This document shows, piece by piece, positions 33,475 through 42,042 of a stretch of 64,000 nt of DNA (within the stretch, counting starts at the first letter, position 1; every line of letters starts with the position of its first letter). This DNA is from Hamadaea tsunoensis DSM 44101. GTDB taxonomy: Bacteria > Actinomycetota > Actinomycetes > Mycobacteriales > Micromonosporaceae. The notes under the pieces are model-generated. The model was not told the origin of the DNA and did not search any database. It saw nothing but the letters and a program-made list of their open reading frames with translations. Both the position numbers and the translations under genes were made by a program. Location of the stretch: NCBI RefSeq assembly GCF_000428945.1, contig NZ_AUAX01000005.1, positions 372,001-436,000 on the forward strand. Direction: 5' to 3'.

Positions 33475-35235
33475 TCACTCCCGGACCGACGGCTCGGCCG
33501 CGGCGGGCACCGGCGACAGCGGCTGTACGCCCAGCTCGTCCAGCAGTTCTTCTTCCCGCGTGACCAGGTCGGCGGCCGGGGCCGGCACCTTCTTGGCGCG
33601 GATGAGCGACGCGAGTGCGCCGAGGATGCCCATGATGATGGCCAGCCAGAAGACGATCACCAGACCGTCGTGGAACGGCGTCGCGATCAGGTTCGGGAAG
33701 AACTGGTGGTCGGTCAGGGTGGCCGCGTTGGCCGCCGGGAGGTTGCCGAGCACCTGCGGTCCGAGCAGTTCCTGGATCGGGTTGTAGCCGAGGAACGCAG
33801 CGAACAGCGTGCCGACGGGCGGCAGGGTGGCGATCGTGTGCGCCGCCGCCGGCGGTACGCCCTGCGCGGTGAGTCCGGCGTCCAGTGTGGACGGCAGCGA
33901 GTCCGACAGGCCGGCGACCATGAGCGAGAAGAAGATGCCGATGGACAGCACCATGCCGGCGTTCTGGAAGGTCGCCCGCATGCCCGACGCGACGCCGCGC
34001 AGGTGGGCCGGGACGCTGGACATGATGAGGTTGGTGTTGGGCGCCGAGAACAGGCCGCCGCCGAAGCCGTTGAGGAACACCAGGACGGCGAAGACGCCGT
34101 AGTGGAAGTTGGTCGGCACGAGCAGGAGCGCGGCGAACGACGCCGACATGAGCAGCAGGCCGCCCGCGGCGAACAGGCGGGCGCCGAACTTGTCGGAGAG
34201 GAACCCCGACAGCGGTCCGGCGGCGAGGAAGCCGACCGTCAGCGGGAGCAGGTAGATGCCCGCCCACAGCGGCGTGTCCTCGTAGTTGTAGCCGTGCAGC
34301 GGCAGCCAGATGCCCTGCAGCCAGATGATCAGCATGAACTGCAGGCCGCCGCGGGCGATCGAGCCGAGCAGGCTGGCCGCGTTGCCGCCGCTGAAGGCCG
34401 CGATGCGGAACAGGTGCAGGGGGAACATCGGCTCGGCGACCTTGGCCTCGATGATCCCGAACGCGAGGAGCAGCAGGGCGCCGCCGCCGAGGCCGGCGAT
34501 GATCCACGGGTTCGTCCAGCCCATGGAGTGCCCGCCGTAGGGCTGGATGCCGTAGGTGATGGCGGCGAGCAGGGCGGTGAGGCCGGCCGCGAAGGTCAGG
34601 TTGCCCCACCAGTCGATCCGGCCCGGCCGGCGTACGCCGTTGTCGCGCAGGGACTTGAAGGCCCAGATGGTGCCGACGACGCCGATCGGGACGTTCACCC
34701 AGAAGATCGAGCGCCAGTTCCACTCCGCCAGTACGCCGCCCAGCACCAGGCCGATGAAGGAGCCCGCGATGGCCGCCACGATGTTGATGCCGAGGGCCAT
34801 GCCGCGCTGCTTGGCGGGGAAGGCGTCGGTGATGATCGCGGCCGAGTTGGCCATCAGCATCGCGCCGCCGATGGCCTGCACGACGCGCCAGCCGATCAGC
34901 CAGAGGGCGCCCTTGCCCCCGGTGAACGGGTCCAGCGACAGGATGATCGACGTCGCGGCGAAGATCGCGAAGCCGAGGTTGTAGATGCGTACGCGTCCGT
35001 AGATGTCGCCCAGCCGGCCCAGCGTCACCACGAGGACGGCCGTCACGAGCATGTAGCCCATGAGCATCCACAGCAGGTAGCCGACATTGCCGGGCTGCAG
35101 CGGATTGAGGCCGACGCCGTTGAAGATCGCGGGCAGGGAGATGAGCACGATCGAGGAGTTGATCGTCGCGATCAGCATGCCCAGGGTCGTGTTCGACAGG
35201 GCGACCCACTTGTAGCGGTCGTCGTGCGTGGTCAT
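33475..35235 (-). CDS. DHA2-type MFS drug transporter (14 TM)
   Basis: 586 residues with about 14 transmembrane helices. The motif A region '[17 protein letters not shown]' and the motif C-like '[20 protein letters not shown]' and '[21 protein letters not shown]' (the antiporter-type motif before helix 6) place it in the EmrB/QacA family of proton-driven multidrug exporters. The C-terminal tail is soluble. It lies 20 bases downstream of a MarR regulator on the same strand, a common efflux arrangement. Confidence 0.92.
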   Translation of the reverse strand: MTTHDDRYKWVALSNTTLGMLIATINSSIVLISLPAIFNGVGLNPLQPGNVGYLLWMLMGYMLVTAVLVVTLGRLGDIYGRVRIYNLGFAIFAATSIILSLDPFTGGKGALWLIGWRVVQAIGGAMLMANSAAIITDAFPAKQRGMALGINIVAAIAGSFIGLVLGGVLAEWNWRSIFWVNVPIGVVGTIWAFKSLRDNGVRRPGRIDWWGNLTFAAGLTALLAAITYGIQPYGGHSMGWTNPWIIAGLGGGALLLLAFGIIEAKVAEPMFPLHLFRIAAFSGGNAASLLGSIARGGLQFMLIIWLQGIWLPLHGYNYEDTPLWAGIYLLPLTVGFLAAGPLSGFLSDKFGARLFAAGGLLLMSASFAALLLVPTNFHYGVFAVLVFLNGFGGGLFSAPNTNLIMSSVPAHLRGVASGMRATFQNAGMVLSIGIFFSLMVAGLSDSLPSTLDAGLTAQGVPPAAAHTIATLPPVGTLFAAFLGYNPIQELLGPQVLGNLPAANAATLTDHQFFPNLIATPFHDGLVIVFWLAIIMGILGALASLIRAKKVPAPAADLVTREEELLDELGVQPLSPVPAAAEPSVRE

Positions 35236-35255
35236 CGTTCGCCTTCGGTTGTGGG

Positions 35256-35732
35256 TCAGGGGTGTGCGGCGAGTGTTGCCAGGGTGTTCAGGGCGGGGAG
35301 GGCGGCCTCGATCGCGGCCGCCTCGTGCGGCTGCAGGCGGGCCAGGAGCGCCTCGACCTTCTCCGTGCGTACGCGGCGGCGATGGTGCAGCAGGTCGCGG
35401 CCGGCCGAGGTGATCTCGACGAGCACGACGCGCCGATCGGACGGGTCCGCGGTACGCGCGGCGAGCGAGTCCCGTTCCAGCCGCGACACGATCTGGGTCA
35501 TCGCCGGCTGGGTGACGCCCTCGGCGACGGCCAGCTCGGTGAGGCGGCGGGCGCCGTCGCGCTCGAGCGTGGCGAGGGTCGATGCCGCGGAGAGGCTGAG
35601 CCCGAGCGGGCTCAGCTGCCGGAACGAGGAGAAGAGGCGCTGGACGGTCACCACGAGATCGGGCTGCGCGGCGGCTGCCGTGCCGCTTTCCGCTGTGCTG
35701 CTTTCCGCGGGGACCACCTCAGTCGGGCGCAT
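35256..35732 (-). CDS. MarR-family regulator of the DHA2 exporter
   Basis: 158 residues. Winged helix at about 55-120 ('[57 protein letters not shown]', in motif order: [37 protein letters not shown]), including the wing DxRxxxxxLT signature. It heads the operon with the transporter, and a palindrome upstream is the likely autoregulatory site. Divergent from padR. Confidence 0.92.
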   Translation of the reverse strand: MRPTEVVPAESSTAESGTAAAAQPDLVVTVQRLFSSFRQLSPLGLSLSAASTLATLERDGARRLTELAVAEGVTQPAMTQIVSRLERDSLAARTADPSDRRVVLVEITSAGRDLLHHRRRVRTEKVEALLARLQPHEAAAIEAALPALNTLATLAAHP

Positions 35733-35749
35733 GCTCTTTTTCTATCACG

Positions 35750-35763
35750 TACTTATAGAAGTA
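35750..35763. promoter_or_regulatory. MarR operator palindrome
   Basis: TACTT-ATAG-AAGTA is a perfect inverted repeat 18 bases upstream of the MarR start codon, in an AT-rich stretch. It overlaps a TATAAG -10-like element read on the minus strand. Confidence 0.65.
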
Positions 35764-35803
35764 GTTAATGCATCGGACGGGTGAGCGGGATCACGATGGG
35801 CCG

Positions 35804-35832
35804 TTGACCGTCAAAGTCTTCATATGTAGAGT
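35804..35832 (+). promoter_or_regulatory. sigma-A type promoter of padR (leaderless)
   Basis: TTGACC (35804-35809), a 17-base spacer and TAGAGT (35827-35832) form a near-consensus promoter; ATG 35839 follows 6 bases later, so the mRNA should be leaderless. Confidence 0.7.
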
Positions 35833-35838
35833 TTCGAT

Positions 35839-36153
35839 ATGCCGCGCACTCCCGACACCTCGCCGCAGACCCTGAAGGTCTTCGACGCCCTGCTGGAAGA
35901 CCCGCAGGGCTGGCATTACGGCTACGCGCTCAGCAAGCGGACCGGGCTGGCGTCCGGCACCCTCTATCCGATCCTCATCCGTCTCGTCGAGCGTGAGCTG
36001 CTCGACACCCGCTGGGCCGAGGCCGAGCCCGGCCGCCCGCCGCGCCACCTCTACCGGCTCACCGGCGACGGCGTACAGGTCGCCACGCAGCGGCTCGCCG
36101 TCGGCCGCAAGAGCATCCCCCTGTCCGGCCTCACCCCCAGGACCGTGTCATGA
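35839..36153 (+). CDS. PadR-family regulator
   Basis: 104 residues, a short PadR (winged helix only): 'LKVFDALLEDPQGWHYGYALSKRTGLASGTLYPILIRLVERELL' in motif order VFDALLEDP, GYALSKRTGL, GTLYPILIRL, then the wing 'RPPRHLYRLTGDG'. It starts from a leaderless promoter and overlaps the next gene by 4 bases (ATGA), so the two products are made together. PadR proteins commonly repress their own operon. Confidence 0.92.
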   Translation: MPRTPDTSPQTLKVFDALLEDPQGWHYGYALSKRTGLASGTLYPILIRLVERELLDTRWAEAEPGRPPRHLYRLTGDGVQVATQRLAVGRKSIPLSGLTPRTVS

Positions 36154-36842
36154 CCCGTGAACCCGTCCTCCGCCGCGCCGCCCGCCGCCTGCTCCAGTGG
36201 GCCGTCCACCGATCCGGGCGTACGCCGTGGGGCCAGGCTCTGCTCGGCGAATTCGAGGAGACGGCCACCACGGGAGAGGGCGTCCGCTGGGTCCTCAGTG
36301 GACTTCCCGTGCTCCTGCGCGGCCGGCGTACCCGTCGCACGATCCTGGCCTGGCGGCTCGCGTACGCGTCGGTGCTCGGGTCGGCCGTGCTGCTGGGGGC
36401 GCAGGCGTTCCTCGTGTCGCCCGCGTACGTGCCGACCGACCCGAACAACCCGACACTGGCGGTCGGCGACCGGGTGCTGGTGCAGCACTCCGGTTTCGAT
36501 CTCCACTATGGACAGATTGTGCAGTTCCACGTGAGCCGGGAGTTCGGGCGGCAGGAGCCGATGCTGCGGCGGATCATCGGGCTGCCCGGGGACGTCATCG
36601 ACTGCGCCGGCGGCCACGTCCTGCGCAACGGCGAGCCGCTCGACGAGGCGTACCTGCCGGCGGGCACGCTCACGGCCTGCGACCACACGACCGTCCCCGC
36701 CGGCGACATCTACGTGCTCGGCGACAACCGGTACACCGCCGTCGACTCCCGGGCGTTCGGCGTGGTCGCCGCGTCCGCCGTCCAGGGCCGGGTCGTGGGC
36801 CGGTTCTGGCCGCTCACCCGGCTGGGACCGGTCGGAGGCTGA
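36150..36842 (+). CDS. signal-peptidase-I-like protein without catalytic dyad
   Basis: 230 residues. Residues 1-60 resemble the N-terminal part of membrane proteins next to PadR genes ('RTPWGQALLGEFEE', 'RWVLSGLPVLLRGRR'); a transmembrane helix follows (70-90). The rest aligns with S26A signal peptidase: 'PTLAVGDRVLV', 'RRIIGLPGDVID', 'LRNGEPLDEAYLP' and 'LGDNRYTAVDSRAFG'. At the Ser motif YxPSGSMxPTL the protein has YVPTDPNNPTL, so Ser is Pro98; at the Lys of xxKRxIGLPGD it has Arg140. Both catalytic residues are gone while boxes C-E are well kept. It is translationally coupled to padR. Likely a binding or sensing pseudoenzyme. Confidence 0.82.
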   Translation: MTREPVLRRAARRLLQWAVHRSGRTPWGQALLGEFEETATTGEGVRWVLSGLPVLLRGRRTRRTILAWRLAYASVLGSAVLLGAQAFLVSPAYVPTDPNNPTLAVGDRVLVQHSGFDLHYGQIVQFHVSREFGRQEPMLRRIIGLPGDVIDCAGGHVLRNGEPLDEAYLPAGTLTACDHTTVPAGDIYVLGDNRYTAVDSRAFGVVAASAVQGRVVGRFWPLTRLGPVGG

Positions 36843-36928
36843 CCGGCCGGATCGCGGGCTGACCGGCCGGGGCGGGCGGCAGCGCGGGGATCCCGGAAGC
36901 AGGGATCCCGGAAGCGGGCCGGACGAGA

Positions 36929-36960
36929 CCGGCCCGGCCCCTGGTGGCGGGCCGGGCCGG
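36929..36960. terminator. GC-rich bidirectional terminator hairpin
   Basis: CCGGCCCGGCCC (36929-36940) and GGGCCGGGCCGG (36949-36960) form a 12-bp stem with an 8-base loop between convergent genes. Two direct copies of GGGATCCCGGAAGC lie just upstream (36887-36916). No T tract. Confidence 0.55.
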
Positions 36961-36989
36961 AGCTTCCGTGCGGTTCGTTCGGGTAGCCG

Positions 36990-37355
36990 TCAGGCGTTGC
37001 GCGTCCGGCGGGTGCGGCGGCGGGGCCGCTCCTCACCGCGGCGGAAGCTCAGCGCCCGGCCGACGGCGACCGCCAGCATGACGCCGATCGCCGCGAACGC
37101 CACCTGGATGCCGAGCTCCGCCCAACTCCAGGAGAAGTGCCAGTTCACCGCGTTCCAGTCGAAATGGGCCACGGCGTTGTCGGTGACGTCGAGGGCGTTG
37201 GACGCCCACGACCCCAGCAAGGCGGCGCCGAATCCGATGAGCCAGGTCGTGAGGATGCCGATGCTCTGGCGGCCGGGGATGACCAGGCGACCGAGCGTAC
37301 CCACGACGAGGCCGATCACGATGGCGCTGACGATGTCGTCGATCCGCATCTGCAA
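36990..37355 (-). CDS. GlsB/YeaQ/YmgE-like small membrane protein
   Basis: 121 residues (ATG 37355 or 37349). Three hydrophobic segments; 'IVIGLVVGTLGRLVIPGRQSIGILTTWLIGFGAALLGSW' in motif order GLVVGTLGRLVIPG and GILTTWLIGFGAALLG is the transglycosylase-associated (YmgE) family signature. A basic C-terminal tail (RRGEERPRRRTRRTR) is added. Stress-related envelope proteins of unknown mechanism. Confidence 0.85.
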   Translation of the reverse strand: MQMRIDDIVSAIVIGLVVGTLGRLVIPGRQSIGILTTWLIGFGAALLGSWASNALDVTDNAVAHFDWNAVNWHFSWSWAELGIQVAFAAIGVMLAVAVGRALSFRRGEERPRRRTRRTRNA

Positions 37356-37417
37356 TCGCTCCCCTCAGGTCTGCCGGTACCTTTGCCGAATCTCCCGGAT
37401 TCCAAACCGCCCCGCCG

Positions 37418-38920
37418 TCAGCCGCTGAAGACGTCCAGGTAGGACAGCTTGTCGTTGACGCCCCCGGTGGCGTTCGTCACGGTCAGCCGGCCGTCGGTCA
37501 CGGTCACCGTCACGGTCGCCTCCACCCAGTGGTTCGCGGTGGTCGGCGTACCGGAGACGGCCAGGGTGCCCTCGACGGCTATCCGGTAGACGCTGTCGGT
37601 GTTGGACGGATCACCGGCCGCCACGTGGACGACGTAGGTGCCGTTCGGCACGGCCAGTTCCCAGAAGTTCGCGTTCGTCGGCCGGGCGGCGTGGTTGAGC
37701 GTGTCGTAGCGCTGGTCCGGGGAGTTGGCCGCGTCCCGGTCCCGCGTGTTCGCCGTGTTGTCGACCGACCAGCCGTAGCTGAGACCGTTGCCCCGGTTGG
37801 CGTACACGGCCCCGGTGTCCTTCGCGTACCCGGTGGGGACGGTCGAGCCCGCGGGCTGGAAGTTGACCGACGCGTGGAACAGCGGCGTCAGCAGGAACGC
37901 GTGGTACGCGCCGTTGTGCCGGCCGACGCCCACGATCTGGCCCAGGTCGTTGAGGCCGTTCGCGCGCTCCAGCGTCCAGCCGGTGCCGGTCCCGATGAGG
38001 GTGTCGAGCGCGGTGATCGTGCCACCCGGCCGCCAGATCCAGGCGCGCGGCGAGACGCACGGCTGGCACATCGGATCGGCGGTCCCGACGACGACCCCGG
38101 CCGCGTTGACCGCCAGGCCGGTGCTGTAGGTGATGCCGTCGAGCGTACCGATGTCCACGATGGACGGACCGGACCACAGGACGGCATGGGTGTTGGACGG
38201 GCCCGTGACCGCGGCCGCGCCGGTCACCTGGCCGCGGATGTTGATCGCGGTGGCGGCGGCGCCGCTGGGCTGGCCGGGCAGCCCCGGCAGGAACGCCAGC
38301 GAGCCGTTCTGCCAGACGAAGGCGGGCGTGCCGACGACCTGGCCGACGGCGTTGATGCCGTTGGCCGCCCCGAGCTGGTCCGGCGGGTTCGCCAGGTAGG
38401 TGCCGTTGCCCGCGAGGTCGAAGATCTCCGCGAGCGGGCTGCCCTCGGAGTCCGCCGGCCGGCGCCCGCCGACCACGCGGCCGGCCGGGTCGATGCCGTT
38501 GCCGACGCCGAGCCGGTTCTCGATCGGCCCGCCGAGATCCTGCGGTACGCCGCTCGCGCTCCACCGGATCGGGTAGCCGTAGGACGTCGTGGCCCGGTCG
38601 CCGGTCCCGGCCACCTGCCCGGCGTCGTTGATCGCGTTCGCCCGGCTGTTGCCCGCGCCGGGCAGCGTACCGAGGTCGGTCATGGTGCCGTTCGCCCACT
38701 TGAAGGCGTGTTCCGCGCCGGACGCGACGGTCGTGTAGCCGACCACCACGCCGGCGTTGTTGATCGCGTTGGCGACGCTGATCGCGTACGTGGAGGTGCT
38801 GAGTACGCCGAGGTCGACGATGGTGTAGCGGGCCGGTGCCGCGGCCGCGGCGGGTGCGGCGAGCAGGCCGCCGGCCAGTAGCGCGGAGCTGATGAGAGCC
38901 CAACGGGTGCGGGTGGACAC
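37418..38920 (-). CDS. secreted HAF-repeat protein with malectin-like C-terminal domain
   Basis: 500 residues from GTG 38920 (GGGGACATC upstream). Signal peptide 1-29 ends AAAAPA. Residues 35-355 are six to seven repeats of the extracellular HAF type (NAINNAGVVVG, NAINDAGQVAG, NGINAVGQVVG, NGLNDLGQIVG with W.NG..TDLGTLPG), expected to build a beta-propeller. Residues about 360-500 ('VNFQPAGSTVPTGYAKDTG', 'FWELAVPNGTYVVHVAAGDP', 'LSYLDVFSG') form a malectin/galactose-binding-like beta-sandwich. Probable extracellular adhesin or carbohydrate-binding protein; no catalytic site seen. Confidence 0.8.
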   Translation of the reverse strand: MSTRTRWALISSALLAGGLLAAPAAAAAPARYTIVDLGVLSTSTYAISVANAINNAGVVVGYTTVASGAEHAFKWANGTMTDLGTLPGAGNSRANAINDAGQVAGTGDRATTSYGYPIRWSASGVPQDLGGPIENRLGVGNGIDPAGRVVGGRRPADSEGSPLAEIFDLAGNGTYLANPPDQLGAANGINAVGQVVGTPAFVWQNGSLAFLPGLPGQPSGAAATAINIRGQVTGAAAVTGPSNTHAVLWSGPSIVDIGTLDGITYSTGLAVNAAGVVVGTADPMCQPCVSPRAWIWRPGGTITALDTLIGTGTGWTLERANGLNDLGQIVGVGRHNGAYHAFLLTPLFHASVNFQPAGSTVPTGYAKDTGAVYANRGNGLSYGWSVDNTANTRDRDAANSPDQRYDTLNHAARPTNANFWELAVPNGTYVVHVAAGDPSNTDSVYRIAVEGTLAVSGTPTTANHWVEATVTVTVTDGRLTVTNATGGVNDKLSYLDVFSG

Positions 38921-39227
38921 GATGTCCCCAATCCAGTGCCGGGTGAGAGTTTCCGGGGTCCGGGAGAGCGCTCCATCACCCTGCGGTGGACAGTGACGGT
39001 TGTCAACATGTTGGAAACGTTGCCGCGCGTGCCGACTCCCCGACCGGCTCCGATCAGGGATCGTGAAGGGCGGCGGGCGCGCGGGCGTCCCGAGGAGTGG
39101 ACGCGGGTGGGCGGTGGTCCGGAAGGTGGGGCATCGTGAAATGCCGAGCGCAACGTCGGGCTCGCCGTCGGCCGCACCCGGCCGCCCATCAGCCGCCCAC
39201 CCCGCGGCTCGCCCGATGGAGCCCCGC
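38921..39227. other. divergent promoter region with a CAACATGTTG palindrome
   Basis: 307 bases between the HAF gene and the next ORF. CAACATGTTG (39004-39013) is a perfect 10-bp palindrome within a TTGTCAACATGTTGGAAACG context and could be an operator. Otherwise GC-rich sequence without recognised genes. Confidence 0.4.
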
Positions 39228-39668
39228 ATGCAAGTGAGCGTTCCCGTGCCCGCGTACCCGCATCTGCTGCTGCGCCGCGTCGCCGCCACCCTGCGGTCCG
39301 GCACCGCCTTCGCCGACCGCGTACGCCTCCCGCGGGTGGCCGCGCCGACCGGGCCGGTGCCGCCGCCGACCTGGACCACCGTTCCCGGCAGCGCCATCGC
39401 CACCGAGGCCCAGCGGTTCGTCGCGTACCGGCACGGTGATGCGGAGGTACGCGTCCACGCCACGACCGGTCTCGACCACCCGGCTCCCGCCGAGGGACTG
39501 GTCGCCCGGTTGACCCTCGGTTCCCACCCGGTACGCGTCCACGCCGACGGCACGCCCGGCGGCTACGAGGCGCGCTGGACCGACGGGGGAGCGGCGTACC
39601 AGCTGTCGGCCCGGCCGGTCAGCCTCGCCGAGTTCATGGAACTCCTGCTGAGCATGGACTGGAACTAG
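39228..39668 (+). CDS. hypothetical protein (146 aa)
   Basis: ATG 39228 (ATG 39216 also in frame) opens MQVSVPVPAYPHLLLRRVAA. It is a soluble alpha/beta-looking protein with no signal peptide, ending 'SLAEFMELLLSMDWN'. No family is recognised. Good coding character; convergent with the response-regulator gene 14 bases downstream. Confidence 0.65.
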   Translation: MQVSVPVPAYPHLLLRRVAATLRSGTAFADRVRLPRVAAPTGPVPPPTWTTVPGSAIATEAQRFVAYRHGDAEVRVHATTGLDHPAPAEGLVARLTLGSHPVRVHADGTPGGYEARWTDGGAAYQLSARPVSLAEFMELLLSMDWN

Positions 39669-39682
39669 TCCACACGCGACGG

Positions 39683-40327
39683 TCAGGCGGGCGGCCCGCC
39701 GAGCCCGTGCCGGTACGCGTACCGCACCGCCTGCGCCCGGTCGCGTACGCCGGTCTTGGCGAACAGCCGGTTGATGTGCGACTTCACCGTGGCTTCGCTG
39801 ACGTACAGCCGGGTCGCGATCTGCCGGTTGGACAGCCCCTCGGCGATCAGCGCGAGCACCTCGGCCTCGCGGGCGGTCAGCTCGTCAGGGAGATCCACCC
39901 GCGTGCCGGGCGGGTCCGAGGCGGCGACGAGCCGGCGGCTCACCTCGGCGTCGAGCACCGCGGCACCGACCGCGGCGGCCCGGACGGCCTGGGCGATCTG
40001 CTCGCGGTTGGCGTCCTTCGTCAGGTAACCGGTCGCGCCCGCGCGCAGGGCCGCCACGATGTCGGCCTCCTCGGCGTACGTGGTGAGGACGACGACCCGG
40101 GTTCCGGGATGCTCGGCGTGGATGCGGGCGGTCGCGGCCACCCCGTCGACCCGCGGCATCCGCAGATCCATGAGCACCACGTCGGGGGCGTGCTCGGCCA
40201 CCAGGCGCAGGGCTTCCTCGCCGTCGGCGGCGGTCGCCACCACCGTCACATCGTCCAGCAGGTCGAGCAGGACGGCGAGGCCTTCGCGTACGGCGGTCTG
40301 GTCGTCCGCCACCACCACGGAGATCAC
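39683..40327 (-). CDS. NarL/LuxR-type response regulator
   Basis: 214 residues from GTG 40327, which overlaps the kinase stop (GTGA). Receiver domain with acidic pocket 'VVADDQ' and phospho-acceptor Asp in 'DVVLMDLRMPRVDG', Lys in 'GYLTKDA'; C-terminal LuxR HTH 'LTAREAEVLALIAEGLSNRQIA ' followed by LYVSEATVKSHINRLFAKTG. Partner of the kinase upstream in the same operon; target genes unknown, possibly its own membrane protein. Confidence 0.95.
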   Translation of the reverse strand: MISVVVADDQTAVREGLAVLLDLLDDVTVVATAADGEEALRLVAEHAPDVVLMDLRMPRVDGVAATARIHAEHPGTRVVVLTTYAEEADIVAALRAGATGYLTKDANREQIAQAVRAAAVGAAVLDAEVSRRLVAASDPPGTRVDLPDELTAREAEVLALIAEGLSNRQIATRLYVSEATVKSHINRLFAKTGVRDRAQAVRYAYRHGLGGPPA

Positions 40328-41376
40328 CGGGGAATCGTCACATTCACGGCCCAGCCGCCGTCCACCGGCCCGGCCTCGAACACGCCGCCGGCCAGGCGCG
40401 CGCGTTCGCGCAGGCCCGCGAGGCCGTAGCCGCCGCCGGTCCCGGCCAGGTCGCCGGCCGGCCCGGCGCCGTCGTTCGTCACCGTGAGCCGCACGCTCGT
40501 CTCGGCGTACGCGAGAATGATGTTGATCTTTGCCCCTGGGGCGTGCTTGCGCGCGTTGGTGACGGACTCCTGCGCGGTGCGGTAGAGGACCAGGGTCTTG
40601 CCGGGATCGACGGGGCCGGGCGTGCCCTCGACGGCGACCTCGGCCTGGCCCTCGTACGCGTCGGCCAGCTCGCCGAGCAGCTCGCCGAGGCCGACGGAGT
40701 CGCCGCGCAGGACGCCGATGGCGCGCCGGGTCTCGGCGAGGCCGTCGCGGGCGAGCCGGCCGGCCCGCTGGACCGAGGTGCGGGCCTGGTCCGCGCGGCC
40801 GTGTTCGAGCAGAGCGTCGGCGGTTTCGAGCTGGACGGCCAGCGCGCCGAGAGAGTGGGCGAGGACGTCGTGGACCTCGCGGGCGAGGTCGGTCCGCTCG
40901 GCCATGGCGCGGGCCTGCTGGGCGGCGACGCGCAGCTCGTCGCTCTGCCGGCGGGCGAACCCGACGACGAGGCACAGCGCGATCAGGCCGAGCCCCGGCC
41001 ACAGCAGGTGCATGGGGTCGCCGGTGACCAGCAGGACGAGGATGAAGGCGACGGCGAGCAGGGACGCGGCGGTGGCGGCGACCGCCGGGCGGATCTGGCG
41101 GGCGACCCGGAGCGTCGCGGTGATCAGGAAGACCAGGCCGATGCCGTTGGGCCAGGCGATGATCGTGAGACCGCCGAAGCCGAGCAGCGCCAGGCCGGCG
41201 AGTTCCCAGCGCACGTCGCCGGGGCGGAGCACGCCGGGAATCCAGCCGAGGGCGGCCGCCGCCAGCCCGGCGATCGCCCACGCGGTCACCGGCCGGGGGC
41301 CGCTGCTGACCGCCGCCACGACGATCAACGTCAGGACGATGGCGCTGCGCAGCCACACCCACCAGCCGGGTCTCAT
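40324..41376 (-). CDS. histidine kinase (HisKA_3 type)
   Basis: 350 residues. Four to five N-terminal transmembrane helices, then the HisKA_3 dimerisation motif 'REVHDVLAHSLGALAVQLE' with the phospho-His, and a HATPase with 'QESVTNARKHAPGAK' (N box) and 'GGGYGLAGLRERARLAGG' (G box). It is typical of actinobacterial NarL-type pairs that sense envelope or membrane cues. Operon order: membrane protein, kinase, regulator. Confidence 0.95.
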   Translation of the reverse strand: MRPGWWVWLRSAIVLTLIVVAAVSSGPRPVTAWAIAGLAAAALGWIPGVLRPGDVRWELAGLALLGFGGLTIIAWPNGIGLVFLITATLRVARQIRPAVAATAASLLAVAFILVLLVTGDPMHLLWPGLGLIALCLVVGFARRQSDELRVAAQQARAMAERTDLAREVHDVLAHSLGALAVQLETADALLEHGRADQARTSVQRAGRLARDGLAETRRAIGVLRGDSVGLGELLGELADAYEGQAEVAVEGTPGPVDPGKTLVLYRTAQESVTNARKHAPGAKINIILAYAETSVRLTVTNDGAGPAGDLAGTGGGYGLAGLRERARLAGGVFEAGPVDGGWAVNVTIPR

Positions 41377-41394
41377 GGGACTAGTTGTACCCGG

Positions 41395-41907
41395 TCAGCC
41401 GAGGATCCGGCCGCGGGCGCGGTCGTCCGGGGCGAACGGGATGCCGAGGCCGTTGGCCCGCCAGGCCACCATCAGGCCCTCGCCGAGCAGGCTGACCCCG
41501 AAACCGATCATCAGCACCTGGCTGTTGCCGTCGTCGGCGCCCACCATGTGCCCGCCGAAGGCGAAGGCCAGCCGGACCACGATCGACAGCACCCACAGCG
41601 CCACGGTGGTCCAGCGGTAGCGCATCCAGAGGAAGCCGTCGCGCTCGTAGAGGTGGATCGTCCAGCCGCGCAGCGCGCCGAGCCCGAGACCGAGCACGAC
41701 CTGGACCACCAGCAGGGCGATGTCCATGACGGTCAGGTGGACGCCGTTCAGCCGGGTCAGGCCGATCACTGCCAGGATCGCGGGGATGACGAAGAGCCTG
41801 CGGGTCCGCAGCGGGCGGCCCGCCATCCGGCCGGCGATGGTCCAGATCACGAGGCCGGCGATGAGCACGATGGTCACAGCGTTCATGTCCACGACGGTAC
41901 GGATCAT
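41395..41907 (-). CDS. DUF1453-like membrane protein of the two-component operon
   Basis: 170 residues (ATG 41907; ATG 41886 removes 7 residues). Four to five hydrophobic segments with the central 'LRGWTIHLYERDGFLWMRYRW' (in parts: GALRGWTIHLY, ERDGFLWMRYR) pattern typical of CcdC/DUF1453-like proteins near two-component systems. It ends 18 bases before the kinase, so it is the first gene of the operon and could be its sensor partner or regulated target. Confidence 0.75.
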   Translation of the reverse strand: MIRTVVDMNAVTIVLIAGLVIWTIAGRMAGRPLRTRRLFVIPAILAVIGLTRLNGVHLTVMDIALLVVQVVLGLGLGALRGWTIHLYERDGFLWMRYRWTTVALWVLSIVVRLAFAFGGHMVGADDGNSQVLMIGFGVSLLGEGLMVAWRANGLGIPFAPDDRARGRILG

Positions 41908-41938
41908 GGACGCGCGCGGCGTCGAACCGTGGGTGGAG

Positions 41939-41964
41939 AAGGGGTGGAACCGGGTCCACCCCTT
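41939..41964. terminator. hairpin terminator of the methyltransferase gene
   Basis: AAGGGGTGGA (41939-41948), loop ACCGGG, TCCACCCCTT (41955-41964): a perfect 10-bp stem. It lies downstream of the tandem-repeat tail of the DUF574 gene (minus strand). Confidence 0.6.
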
Positions 41965-41971
41965 GCTGCCT

Positions 41972-42042
41972 CAGTTCTGCGGTGGCCTCAGTTCGTGCGG
42001 CCGGTTCAGTTCGTGCGGCCGGTTCAGTTCTTGCGGCCGACG
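41972..42042. repeat. four tandem 18-bp units over the methyltransferase stop
   Basis: CAGTTCGTGCGGCCGGTT repeats exactly at 41989-42006 and 42007-42024, flanked by diverged units at 41972-41988 (17 bases) and 42025-42042. The last unit is the 3' coding end of the DUF574 gene, so read on the minus strand each unit contains a TGA stop. Confidence 0.85.

Noticed and set aside
33448-35784. A 778-codon plus-strand frame across the DHA2 and MarR genes
   Set aside because: It opposes two convincing genes, and its translation is low-complexity (Arg/Asp/Glu/Gly) with no family resemblance.
41972-42042. CRISPR-like array
   Set aside because: Units are 17-18 bp and abut directly with no spacers; no cas genes are near. 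It is a simple tandem duplication.
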